Assembly (NCBI GenBank): GCA_016800925.1
Contig: JABCPU010000323.1
Span: 1-64,000, forward strand
DNA from: Suillus spraguei
Lineage: Eukaryota; Basidiomycota; Agaricomycetes; Boletales; Suillaceae
Direction: 5' to 3'
Length of the DNA: 64,000 nt
Shown here: in pieces, positions 21,924 to 31,911 of the stretch
Numbering within the stretch: the first letter of the stretch is position 1
Layout: each line of letters starts with the position of its first letter
Program-made: the position numbers and the translations under genes
Notes under the pieces: generated by a model
What the model was told of the DNA's origin: nothing
The model's database searches: none
Seen by the model: the letters and a program-made list of their open reading frames with translations, nothing else

Positions 21924-22670
21924 TGTTAAGACCATACTCAAAGGGAGAGAGATCTGAAGGGCTTTGTCCTCAGTTCGTGCACTGTGCCCCTTCCCCGAGT
22001 AATGCCCCTAATTTCAGGGAGAAGGTATACGTCCGAAGATCCGGAAGGAGTTGTGTGACAGATCCAGACATCCAAAGGTATCGATATGATCATCCAAAGG
22101 TTATCCAGAGCATAGGGATGGAAAGAGGATTAAGACTAGCTTTGGAACGAGTTCCTAACTAGAAGCTAACAGAGATAGACTATCCAAAGATAGAGTCAGA
22201 GATATAGACTATAGGAATCAATCCCAAGTCTCGGAAGATGACTTAGAGCAGGAAGTGACTCAAGTCCGGAGGAAGCAGAATGAGCAGAACCTAAGATGAT
22301 ATTCGAACTAAGGTTCTACGGAGATCTACAAGTGGTTTATATACTGTAAGTATCTAATACGAATAATCAACAAGTCCGGGACTGAGGGCTATGTACGAAG
22401 TGTAACAGAAGTCTATTAGTTAATGCACAGCGGATCAGTAAGCATGAATTGGAAATGAACACAGGTAACAGATCAGTGACACAGGACGGAAATATACACA
22501 GCCGGAATACCGGAAACAGGAGGAATGATGAAAGGAGATAGACACAGATATACACAAGGGAGTTAAGGTGCGAGAAGTGGGCACATTCGGATGGGTGATC
22601 CGGACAGGATCTGTGGACTGGACGGATGTGGAATCGATTGGATCTGGGATTAGAAGTATGGTATATGACA
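21924..22670 (-). repeat. LTR, family B (5' LTR of the gag pseudogene)
   Basis: A 747-bp LTR with TGTTAAG...TATGACA ends on the plus strand, adjacent to the gag leader in the correct orientation. The flanks TATAC and GATTC do not match, as expected for one LTR of a longer element. It cuts into the gene at 22671-24110. Confidence 0.85.
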
Positions 22671-24110
22671 GATTCTGGAACTGGAGTAGCTAGAACAGCC
22701 TGCAACCGCATCTCTAACTTGGCCATCTGCAGGAATATTTGCCAAGTGGGCAGATGAAATCCTAGCTTTGAGGGATCCTCTTGGTTTGTCTTGACCTTTC
22801 ATTTGCTGTTGCTGGATTGATGAGCATCTTCAGGTGTAGAGGTACAAGAACATTCATGGCTTGAAGGTAGATTAGGGTCAGATGGAGAACATGGTGGAGA
22901 GCTCCTACAAGATGTGGGCTGTGTATGACTGCAACTTGAGGAAGTGATTGGTCGAGATGGGCGCCGACTGTGTATGTGAGGATGAAGTGCGTACATATCT
23001 GTCTTGCTGAGATGATTGTTGACATGGAGACTTTGAGCGAGAGGGACGTGAGTGAAGTGTAGGTGAGCATCTACGAACTGCTTGAACAGTAGAAGCTCCT
23101 CCAGGCAGCTTAAAAGTGCGTGCCCGTTCCTTTCCCTTACCCTTTGACAGATAGGTTGGTGAAGGAGCTTTTCACTGCCCATTCTTTGCATGGTGGCGCT
23201 TGAGAACATTGTAAACCTTGAGTACAAATAATTAATGCAAGAATAGAGAAGAAAAAATGTAGATACTGCATCCTGCTCCAGGTCTGTGAGCTCATCATTC
23301 GAGGCTACTGGTTCAACACCTCCTCGAGCTTCATCATCAGGACGAGGTTGATCCATATCTTTGTCAAAATCCATTCCATCGTCTGCATTGTCCATTCATT
23401 GGTGCATGTGCTGACTGGCATATCTGTCCCTGCAATGAGAACATAATATCAGGAATAACACAATTGATAGACCAAAGAACACTTACATTGGTGTGTTACT
23501 GTCAGGATCATCATCACGGTCAGCATTGTTGTCAGAAGTATCACCTTCATGAGAGCTTGGCACAAACTCCCTGTAATCCTCTGTATTCTGCCTCTCCTTC
23601 TTGCAACCACTATCATGTTCCATAGACTCCCTCTCATGACCTGCATCTCGCTGACCCACATTCCTTCCAGCCATTTTGCGACCATTAGGCTGGGGTTCCT
23701 TGAATCCGAACCTCTCAGAAGAGTGAGCCACATATTGATTCAGAGGAGAAGTGGGAGCCTGAGAATGCTGGCTATTTTCTGATGTTCTGCGTTTATTTGG
23801 TTTTTTCTTAGCAGTGCTGTGATGTTTTGCAGGAGGCTGAAAAAATTAGCTTGAACATAATTTTAAAAGATTCACATTACTTTTTTTTCTTTCCTTTCTG
23901 AAGCTGCGAAGGAGCCATAGGATTCTCTTCTGAGCTGCTGATTTGAAGGTCATCGCCCTTCGGTCCCTTCCTTGTTGGGGCAGCAACTGTTTCTCCAACT
24001 ATTTGCAGCTGTGCTGCATGACCACCAACACCACAGTTAGGTCTTGAGCTTTGGTGAGAAGGCGTCTCTAGATCCGGAGAAGAATGTCTGGGCTTCTTCC
24101 TTGGAGGCAT
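22671..24110 (-). pseudogene. unrecognised multi-exon gene, 3' part cut by an LTR
   Basis: The start is at 24110 (MPPRKKPRHSSPDLETP), giving a basic, Ser/Pro-rich N-terminus. Later exons are acidic (for example near 23510 DTSDNNADRDDDPDSNTP and near 23360 GMDFDKDMDQPRPDDEARGG). A short helical piece (LQMAKLEMRLQAVL) sits at about 22690-22735 just before the LTR boundary at 22670. Likely introns are at about 23880-23835 and 23480-23400. I do not recognise the family. Lys/Arg-rich then Asp-rich composition fits a nuclear protein, but that is speculation. A frame break near 23120-22760 and the LTR suggest it is not functional. Confidence 0.5.
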
Positions 24111-24321
24111 GGTACCAGATGACCTGAATATGCATAAAGGTAGCTCTAAGTTATACTGATGAACATGACATAATCCATGTTACATAATCATAATTGCGTC
24201 TGAGTACATACTAAAGGTAGCATGAAAGAAAGATAAACACATAGGAAGATGTAGAAGTGAGGTCAGATGAATGATATTCTAAGAAGAGGCATCAGAATTG
24301 CATGAGCTCATGCCAGTATCA
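24111..24321. other. intergenic spacer
   Basis: A short region between the unrecognised gene start and the kinase 3' end, with no feature recognised. Confidence 0.35.
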
Positions 24322-25800
24322 TTAGATCTGGCCTGTGCTGAGGCATAATGAATGACATAGGGAAGGCCCTGCCATGGGTTGAACGATGGGGGGAGCCCCA
24401 GTACAATGAGTACTTGGGGCACTTGGAGGAGCCACTGGAAGGGGTGGAGAGGGCAATGGGCTTGGTTCTTCATTGTTGAGTTTCATGATGAATTTGGCGA
24501 GCATTTGAAAAATGTGCTCGTGAATGATGGCTCCTTCAAGATTGGACTCTGTGCGATGAATTTGAGTGTGCCATTCATTGATAATGAGTTTGAATTCTGT
24601 GAAGTACTCTGATACCCTGCCCATCAGAATATCATCTTCAGACATGGCTCCCTTCTTTGCCAAAAAGGTGGCAAGCAAACCACTTGTAGTGCCCAAATTT
24701 TCATAGGCATCTGCCCATGGCATAGTCGTCTTATCCCAAGTTGGAGCAAGTGTACCATGTGCCCCGCCATACTTGGAAATGAATTCGAAAAAATGTAAAA
24801 AAGGGACTCAAGGTCGTCACTAGAGTTGTGCTCAACCAGTTCCAGCTGAGTGATGCTGTTGGTGTTGCTATTGCTCTTTTTTGCCTCAATGGTTGTCTTT
24901 GACTTCTTGATGATGTCAGCATTCTTGGACATTTTTATCAAGATGCCCATAGAAATATATGGTACAGTTCCCTGAAATGTTGAGTTCAGCAATCAACAGT
25001 GAGAACAATGAACTTCACATTCAAACTTACAGTACCAAACGAAACTGTGAATGTCTTGCCCTCCTTTATGATTGATGCGTGATCAAAATCAATGAAATAA
25101 CTGATGCCTTCAGAAATTACAAAGTTGTTTGGGCTAAGGTCTCCATGTAGAACTCGTTGTTGGATCATTGCTTCATGAGCTATAGATAAAATGTGAGATG
25201 ATACAACAAACCAAGCGCATGAAACTGAACTCACCAACCACGAAGTCACGAAAGGCACAAATCAGCTCTTTTCTGGAGCTGAAATCCCATAACAAATCTT
25301 TGCATGGGGTCAAGGAAAGCACCGGTGATACCTGTTACAGAACCTCTTGTCCGGCTTGTTGCCAAGCAGGGCACCATATTCATCCCAAATGTGGGCCGTG
25401 CAGTCAGGCTCCCCATTGAATTGGACATCCCAATGGTCTATGAGTTGGACCACATTAGGGATGCCCTTGACCCTCTTAAGGACATCCACTTCATGGTATC
25501 TCTTCGCCTCAGTGACCCAACAATCTTTTATCATGTACTCCTTCCCATCTACAGGATCCCAAATGCAGTAGCAAGCCATTCCACAATAAAATAGACCCTG
25601 GCTCTTCCACAGAACAGCCATAACTGAGTACTGTTATTAGAATTGTTAGTTAGCCAACTGATCGCCCCCGCTGCTAGGTTGGTGTGAGTACCCTTGCAAG
25701 AAGGGATGCACATATGGATTGTGGGGTCGAGACCCAAGAGACTCAGATCTCCTAATGAGAGAGTAGCTATTGCATCAGCAACATGAGAGGGTGAGGATTG

Positions 25801-26550
25801 TGTCATATACCATACTTCTAATCTCAGATCCGATCGATTCCATATCCGTCCGGTCCACAGATCCTGTCTGGACCACCCATCCGAATGTGCTCACTTCTCG
25901 CACCTTAACTCCCTTCTGTATATCTGTGTCTATCTCCTTTCGTCATTCCTCCTGTTTCCGGTATTCCGGCTGTTTATATTTCCGTCCTGTGTCACTGATC
26001 CATTTCCTGTGTTCATTTCCAATTCATGCTTACTGATCCGCTGTGCATTAACTAATAGACTTCCGTTACACTTCGTACATAGCCCTCGGTCCCGGACTTG
26101 TTGATTATCCGTCTTAGATACTTACAGTATACAAACCACTTGTAGATCTCCGTAGAACCTTAGTTCGAATATCATCTTAGATTCTACTCATTCCGCTTCT
26201 TCCGGACTTGAGCCACCCTCTGCTCTAAAGTCACCTTCCGAGACTTAGGATTGATTCCTATAGTCTATATCTCCGACTCTATCTTTGGATAGTCTACCTC
26301 CGTTAGTTTCTAGTTAGGAACTCGTTCCGAAGCTAGCCTTAATCTTTGTTCTATCCTTACTTTCCGAATAACCTTCGGACGTATCATATCCGATACCTTC
26401 GGACGTCCGGATCCGTCACGCAACTTCTTCCGGATCTTCGGACGAATAACTTCTCCTTGAAATAAGGGGCATTACTTGAGAAAGAGGCACAGTGCACGAA
26501 CTGAGGCCAAAGCCCTTCGAATCTCTCTACCTTTGAGTACAGTCTTAACA
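25801..26550 (+). repeat. solo LTR, family B, with perfect GATTG target duplication
   Basis: A 750-bp complete LTR running TGTCATATACC to GTCTTAACA. It is flanked by GATTG at 25796-25800 and 26551-26555. It splits the FunK1 coding sequence between ITLPTPIQS and SPSHVADAIATL, which are in frame after removal. Confidence 0.94.
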
Positions 26551-27276
26551 GATTGGATGGGAGTCGGAAGAGTTATGATGAGGCCTGAGCAGTTGCAATA
26601 ATGGGCACGAAGCTGTTCTGCACAGATAGAGAATGAGAGGACAAAGCGATGCCAGGGCTGTTCTTGCATGATGAGATATGATTTAGTGGCAGACCCCCAG
26701 TACACTCCTAAGTCACGCCTCTTGCTGAAGTCAGAGGTCATATGCTCGACAAAGCTCAGGATGTCTGTCCATGTTTTCTCATAAGCTTTACTCTTGTAAT
26801 AGAATAAAGCGATGTCGGGCTTTTGTGCATTGTAAGGGTCTGGTACTGGTGAGTTAGCAAACTCTGCAGACCAGTATCGTTCAATGGTCAATATTTGGAA
26901 GGGAAGTTTGACTCAAATTTTCGAATTAAGGCGCAGGGCATACTGAATGGCTTTGAAGAGGCACTGCAAGTCTTTCTCAGTCGATGAGGGCTTACGTCCC
27001 CTCTTCAATCCTGGTTCTGCAGTGCCATCATATTCATCATGACTCCAGGTGCTGTCCGTGTCCTGGGAGATTATCCCTGAACATTCAGAATCCAAGGCCT
27101 CAGCATCTGTGTCAACAATATCTGTGCTGGTACCAGATTCATCATCCGAGTCGCCTGTCCCAGAGTCATTGTTCTGATCGGTGAGTTTAGGCCTTTTTTT
27201 GTGATTGAAGTTCCATGCACCCTGAAGATATACTGGTGGTCCATTAGTTCAACCATAATATTTGATCTGTTTGATA

Positions 27277-28892
27277 CAGTGGCTCAAAAAACTGTCCGCA
27301 TGTTTTGGCATTTTTCACTATCTATAATATTGTGTGAGAACAAACAAATGCCTCAAAAACATGCTTATACCACATTGTAGTATGGCTTCAGGGCTTTCAT
27401 TTGAGCCCTACACCGTGGGAATCGGTGGAGATATGGTGGAGATACAAGGCTCACAAAATGGTGACTCATGCGGACAGTTTTTTGACTCAAGTATTTTACA
27501 GTAATAACCAGGTATTCTAGTATTTTGTATGACCTCCCTTGGCTTTAATTACTGCCTCTATCCTTCTAGGCATACTCTCAATTAATTTCTGGCAATCCTC
27601 AGCTGTGATCTTTCCCCATTCCACTGCTACTCTCTCCCAAAGCTCCCATACTCCTTTAGGGGGTTTTCATAGGCTTGAAGCTTTTTCTTGAGTGTTCCCC
27701 AGAGATGTTCAATGACATTGACATCAGGAGACTGTGCTGGCCAGTCAAGAACATTGATGTTATGTTCTTCAAACCATTCCCTAGCTCTTCTGGATGTGTG
27801 CTTGGGATCATTATCCTGTTGGAAAATGATATCTTCTTCATCAATCCCTGATTCTGCCAAGCTAGGCAGCAAGTGGTCATTTAAAATGTCCACATACTGC
27901 TCAGCATTCATCTTCCCCTCAACCTCAGCAAGCATTCCCACACCATTCCATCCCATACAGCCCCATACCATTAAAGAACCTCCTCCAAACTTGACAGTCC
28001 CATTAACCTCTCTGTCTGTTAGGCCATCTCCCTTCTTTTTCCATACATACACCTTCCCATCTGACCCAATCCTATTGATTTTGGTCTCATCTGACCATAT
28101 AACACGCTTCCAGTCCTCTACAGTCCAGTGTTGATGAGCTAAGGCAAAGGCTAGTCTTCTCTGCCTATGTTTGATGGAGAGAAGAGGCTTTTTCTTCTTT
28201 GTTACTGCCTTGAGATGAGCTGCCTTGAGAACATTCCTCACAGTTTGTGAAGAGACAGGGGTAGTGATGGTGGAATTGATATAATGGGTGGCTTGGACAG
28301 CATTATCAGCCTTTCCTGTAGTGATATGTTGGATAATAGCCCTTTTGTCAGTAGAGGTAAGCTTGGATGGACGTCCTCCACAAGAGTTTTCCTTGTCTGG
28401 GTGGCTTTCTTTGATGAACTTGGCCACAGTGGACTTGCATACTCCAGTTCTAGAGGAAATTTGGCGAGCAGAGAGGCCAGCATAAGACAGAGAGAGGATA
28501 TTATCTCTTTGAGCAGAGGAGATGGCTTTCATGGTGATTATGACTATGATACATGAGATATTCTGGTTTATATAGTTAGATATAGTCATAAAATAACATA
28601 ATGACACCACTTTATAATTTATATAATAGTGGCATGATTTTTATGGTGTCATAAATAATGATTTATATAGTTTTAATATACACTCAAAAAACTGTCCACA
28701 TGAGTCATCATTTTATAAGCCTTATATCTCCACCATATCTCCGCCGATTCCCACGGTGTAGGGCTCAAATAAAAGCCCTGAAGCCATACTACAATGTGGT
28801 ATAAGTATGTCCTTGAGGAATTTGTTCATTCTCACACAATATCATAGATAGTTAAAAATGTCAAAACATGCGGACAGTTTTTTGAGCCACTG
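27277..28892 (-). mobile_element. Tc1-type DNA transposon, copy A
   Basis: A 1616-bp element flanked by TA (27275-27276 and 28893-28894), with CAGTGGCTCAAAAAACTG termini. The terminal inverted repeats are about 210 bp. Each holds a 19-nt motif at the outer and inner edge in inverted orientation (27284-27302 and 27467-27485; 28684-28702 and 28867-28885). It is inserted in the FunK1 gene. Confidence 0.96.
27517..28532 (-). pseudogene. Tc1-type transposase, copy A, frameshifted
   Basis: The same 338-residue transposase as copies B and C, but the G-run at about 27659-27663 has five bases instead of six. This shifts the frame after QAYENP and gives an early stop at 27627. The shift lies after the DD34E catalytic triad, removing about 48 C-terminal residues. 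The start was chosen at MKAISSAQRD (28532) because upstream residues are hydrophobic and not Tc1-like. Confidence 0.93.
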
Positions 28893-28994
28893 TATGTCTG
28901 GTCTTCAATGAAGATTTGGGAACGAGTTGGTGGAAAATGCTAGCATTGTCCTTGATGTTCAGGTCAGCCTCGAAGAGCAACCACCCTCGGGCGG

Positions 28995-29951
28995 TGTAAC
29001 GAACATATTGGCGCTAGGCTTAAAACCCTATCTTTTGACACTTGTCTCACGTCTATAGGAGTTACCACTTGTCCATGGCCATCTTACCCCTTTAGCACTT
29101 CTGGCGGCATCCCACGCTTACCGCACACCATACCGACTGCCACACCTCATTCCACGTACCGATGTCCTTCCATGTCCTTGCCATGTCCGCATAGCTCCAT
29201 TTGGTGCATTGTTTGTTTTATGTTTGTTATCACTGATTCCATGGCAAGTCTTATTTCTTATTACATGTTGCCTCGTGCCGCAGTGCCTCGCGCTATGTTT
29301 ACATATGGCAGTTACTATACTTGAGCACTACTGATCTCGCCTAGAGCATTCCAAGTACATATGATTTAGGATATAAGCACCGCGTACCCCGCACGATACA
29401 GTACCTGATTTTACCCCATTGCACGTACTATAGGTCAAGATTATTGTCTAGCTCTGGATCTACCCAGTAGTAGACTTAGTCTTTAAAGTTCCTTATTGCT
29501 CATTAATCGATCACGCTCGTTCTCTGTTACCACTGGACTTTTGATTGCTATTTTGACTGAACTTCTCACGCACCGCTACTTTACCGCTGAAAGTACCATG
29601 GCCTTCTTTACTGTTTCTTTGCACTGCTTGCAACCTTACCGCTACCACTGATATCACTGCTCATCACTGCTCACTCGATGTTACTGTTTCAAGTATTATC
29701 TTGACCAAGGTAGCTCCACTACATATGATGCTAGTTCCGGCGGCATCATCACTGACTGCAGAAACTTACCACTGACTACGACGCTACATTTGCACGTTGG
29801 TTTGACTCAAACTTGACCATAATAACAGGAATCCCCCTTTAGGGTCGAATGCTCTTGTTTTGCAAGTGAAGCAGACTAGACGGAGCACAAGACTCACATA
29901 CTAACTTAGGAGGTAGTTTATCTACAGCCCAGGTTAGGTTGTATCTTTACA
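28995..29951 (+). repeat. LTR, family D
   Basis: 957 bp, starting TGTAACGAACATATTGGCGC and ending TAGGTTGTATCTTTACA. The flanking 5-mers GGCGG and GCAGG differ at two positions, so a target duplication is only possible. It lies within the 5' part of the FunK1 pseudogene. A related copy is at 58243-59202. Confidence 0.78.
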
Positions 29952-30295
29952 GCAGGAAGCCTGTCGAGCTGAGTGAAGGGCTGCAGAGATAAAGGTCGAA
30001 CAATGTGGTGGGGTGTGACATTGGAGTGAGCAAGTGGGTTGAATGGGTGTCTTGCTTTGGATTTGTCAATTGGTTCCTTACCAATCACACTTCAGGGTTT
30101 CTCAGCACTGGTACATGTCAACTATGATATCACTAAGAAACAAAATGATCAAACAGTAACTATCATTGCAACGCATAGTACAGGCTATCATAAATTTGCT
30201 TATCAAAGTACTTATTCAAATAGAATGAGGAATGATAATGTGCAGAAGTAGACTTAGTTAACCTAGGATCTGCTGCAGCACCCAGTTTTGGGATA

Positions 30296-31911
30296 CAGTG
30301 GCTCAAAAAACTGTCCGCATGTTTTGGCATTTTTCACTATCTATAATATTGTGTGAGAACAAACAAATGCCTCAAAACATGCTTATACCACATTGTAGTA
30401 TGGCTTCAGGGCTTTCATTTGAGCCCTACACCGTGGGAATCGGCGGAGATATGGTGGAGATACAAGGCTCACAAAATGGTGACTCATGCGGACAGTTTTT
30501 TGACTCAAGTATTTTACAGTAATAACCAGGTATTCTAGTATTTTGTATGACCTCCCTTGGCTTTAATTACTGCCTCTATCCTTCTAGGCATACTCTCAAT
30601 TAATTTCTGGCAATCCTCAGCTGTGATCTTCCCCCATTCCACTGCTACTCTCTCCCAAAGCTCCCATACTCCTTTAGGGGGGTTTTCATAGGCTTGAAGC
30701 TTTTTCTTGAGTGTTCCCCAGAGATGTTCAATGACATTGACATCAGGAGACTGTGCTGGCCAGTCAAGAACATTGATGTTATGTTCTTCAAACCATTCCC
30801 TAGCTCTTCTGGATGTGTGCTTGGGATCATTATCCTGTTGGAAAATGATATCTTCTTCATCAATCCCTGATTCTGCCAAGCTAGGCAGCAAGTGGTCATT
30901 TAAAATGTCCACATACTGCTCAGCATTCATCTTCCCCTCAACCTCAGCAAGCATTCCCACACCATTCCATCCCATACAGCCCCATACCATTAAAGAACCT
31001 CCTCCAAACTTGACAGTCCCATTAACCTCTCTGTCTGTTAGGCCATCTCCCTTCTTTTTCCATACATACACCTTCCCATCTGACCCAATCCTATTGATTT
31101 TGGTCTCATCTGACCATATAACACGCTTCCAGTCCTCTACAGTCCAGTGTTGATGAGCTAAGGCAAAGGCTAGTCTTCTCTGCCTATGTTTGATGGAGAG
31201 AAGAGGCTTTTTCTTCTTTGTTACTGCCTTGAGATGAGCTGCCTTGAGAACATTCCTCACAGTTTGTGAAGAGACAGGGGTAGTGATGGTGGAATTGATA
31301 TAATGGGTGGCTTGGACAGCATTATCAGCCTTTCCTGTAGTGATATGTTGGATAATAGCCCTTTTGTCAGTAGAGGTAAGCTTGGATGGACGTCCTCCAC
31401 AAGAGTTTTCCTTGTCTGGGTGGCTTTCTTTGATGAACTTGGCCACAGTGGACTTGCATACTCCAGTTCTAGAGGAAATTTGGCGAGCAGAGAGGCCAGC
31501 ATAAGACAGAGAGAGGATATTATCTCTTTGAGCAGAGGAGATGGCTTTCATGGTGATTATGACTATGATACATGAGATATTCTGGTTTATATAGTTAGAT
31601 ATAGTCATAAAATAACATAATGACACCACTTTATAATTTATATAATAGTGGCATGATTTTTATGGTGTCATAAATAATGATTTATATAGTTTTAATATAC
31701 ACTCAAAAAACTGTCCACATGAGTCATCATTTTATAAGCCTTATATCTCCACCATATCTCCGCCGATTCCCACGGTGTAGGGCTCAAATAAAAGCCCTGA
31801 AGCCATACTACAATGTGGTATAAGTATGTCCTTGAGGAATTTGTTCATTCTCACACAATATCATAGATAGTGAAAAATGTCAAAACATGCGGACAGTTTT
31901 TTGAGCCACTG
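30296..31911 (-). mobile_element. Tc1-type DNA transposon, copy B
   Basis: A 1616-bp element flanked by TA at 30294-30295 and 31912-31913. It is nearly identical to copies A and C, including the 210-bp TIRs. It is inserted in the Plavaka coding sequence. Confidence 0.97.
30535..31551 (-). CDS. Tc1/mariner transposase, DD34E, intact (copy B)
   Basis: A 338-residue cut-and-paste transposase, the usual Tc1 length. An N-terminal helix-turn-helix (about residues 10-45, LSARQISSRTGVCKSTVAKF) is followed by a GGRPSKL AT-hook-like motif (52-58). The catalytic triad is D148 (IWSDET), D240 (FQQDNDPKH) and E275 (VIEHLWG). There are 34 residues between the last two. The start at 31551 (MKAISS) is preferred over the upstream in-frame Met at 31629, whose 26 extra residues are hydrophobic and unlike the family. 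The frame is uninterrupted, so this copy could encode active enzyme. It acts on the long TIRs in trans or cis. Confidence 0.95.
   Translation of the reverse strand: MKAISSAQRDNILSLSYAGLSARQISSRTGVCKSTVAKFIKESHPDKENSCGGRPSKLTSTDKRAIIQHITTGKADNAVQATHYINSTITTPVSSQTVRNVLKAAHLKAVTKKKKPLLSIKHRQRRLAFALAHQHWTVEDWKRVIWSDETKINRIGSDGKVYVWKKKGDGLTDREVNGTVKFGGGSLMVWGCMGWNGVGMLAEVEGKMNAEQYVDILNDHLLPSLAESGIDEEDIIFQQDNDPKHTSRRAREWFEEHNINVLDWPAQSPDVNVIEHLWGTLKKKLQAYENPPKGVWELWERVAVEWGKITAEDCQKLIESMPRRIEAVIKAKGGHTKY

Larger units (their letters stand above)
24322..30040 (-). pseudogene. FunK1-type protein kinase, broken by three transposon insertions
   Basis: FunK1 kinases are a fungal family expanded in Agaricomycetes. 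From right to left: a probable N-terminal stretch (LPARGWLLFEADLNIKDNAS, near 28950-28990), then MTIERYWSAEFANS with DIALFYYKSKAYEKTWTDIL and HRFVLSFSICAEQLRAHYC (26891 to about 26580). Next come LSLLGLDPTIHM (near 25730), KDCWVTEAKRYHEVDVLKRV (about 25540-25470) and the catalytic loop LHGDLSPNNFVI with IDFDHA (about 25160-25080). GTVPYISMGIL, DDLESLFYIF and a C-terminal WHTQI region follow, with the stop at 24322. HGDLSPNN replaces the usual HRD motif, as is common in this family. Insertions are the LTR at 25801-26550, the Tc1 element at 27277-28892 and the LTR at 28995-29951. The 5' end is uncertain. Confidence 0.82.

Noticed and set aside
28990..29956. Target duplication of the family D LTR in the kinase gene
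   Set aside because: GGCGG and GCAGG agree at only 3 of 5 bases, so this is not claimed.
30707..31153. A 148-residue plus-strand open frame present in all three Tc1 copies
   Set aside because: It is antisense to the transposase, repeated only because the element is repeated, and has no recognisable domain.
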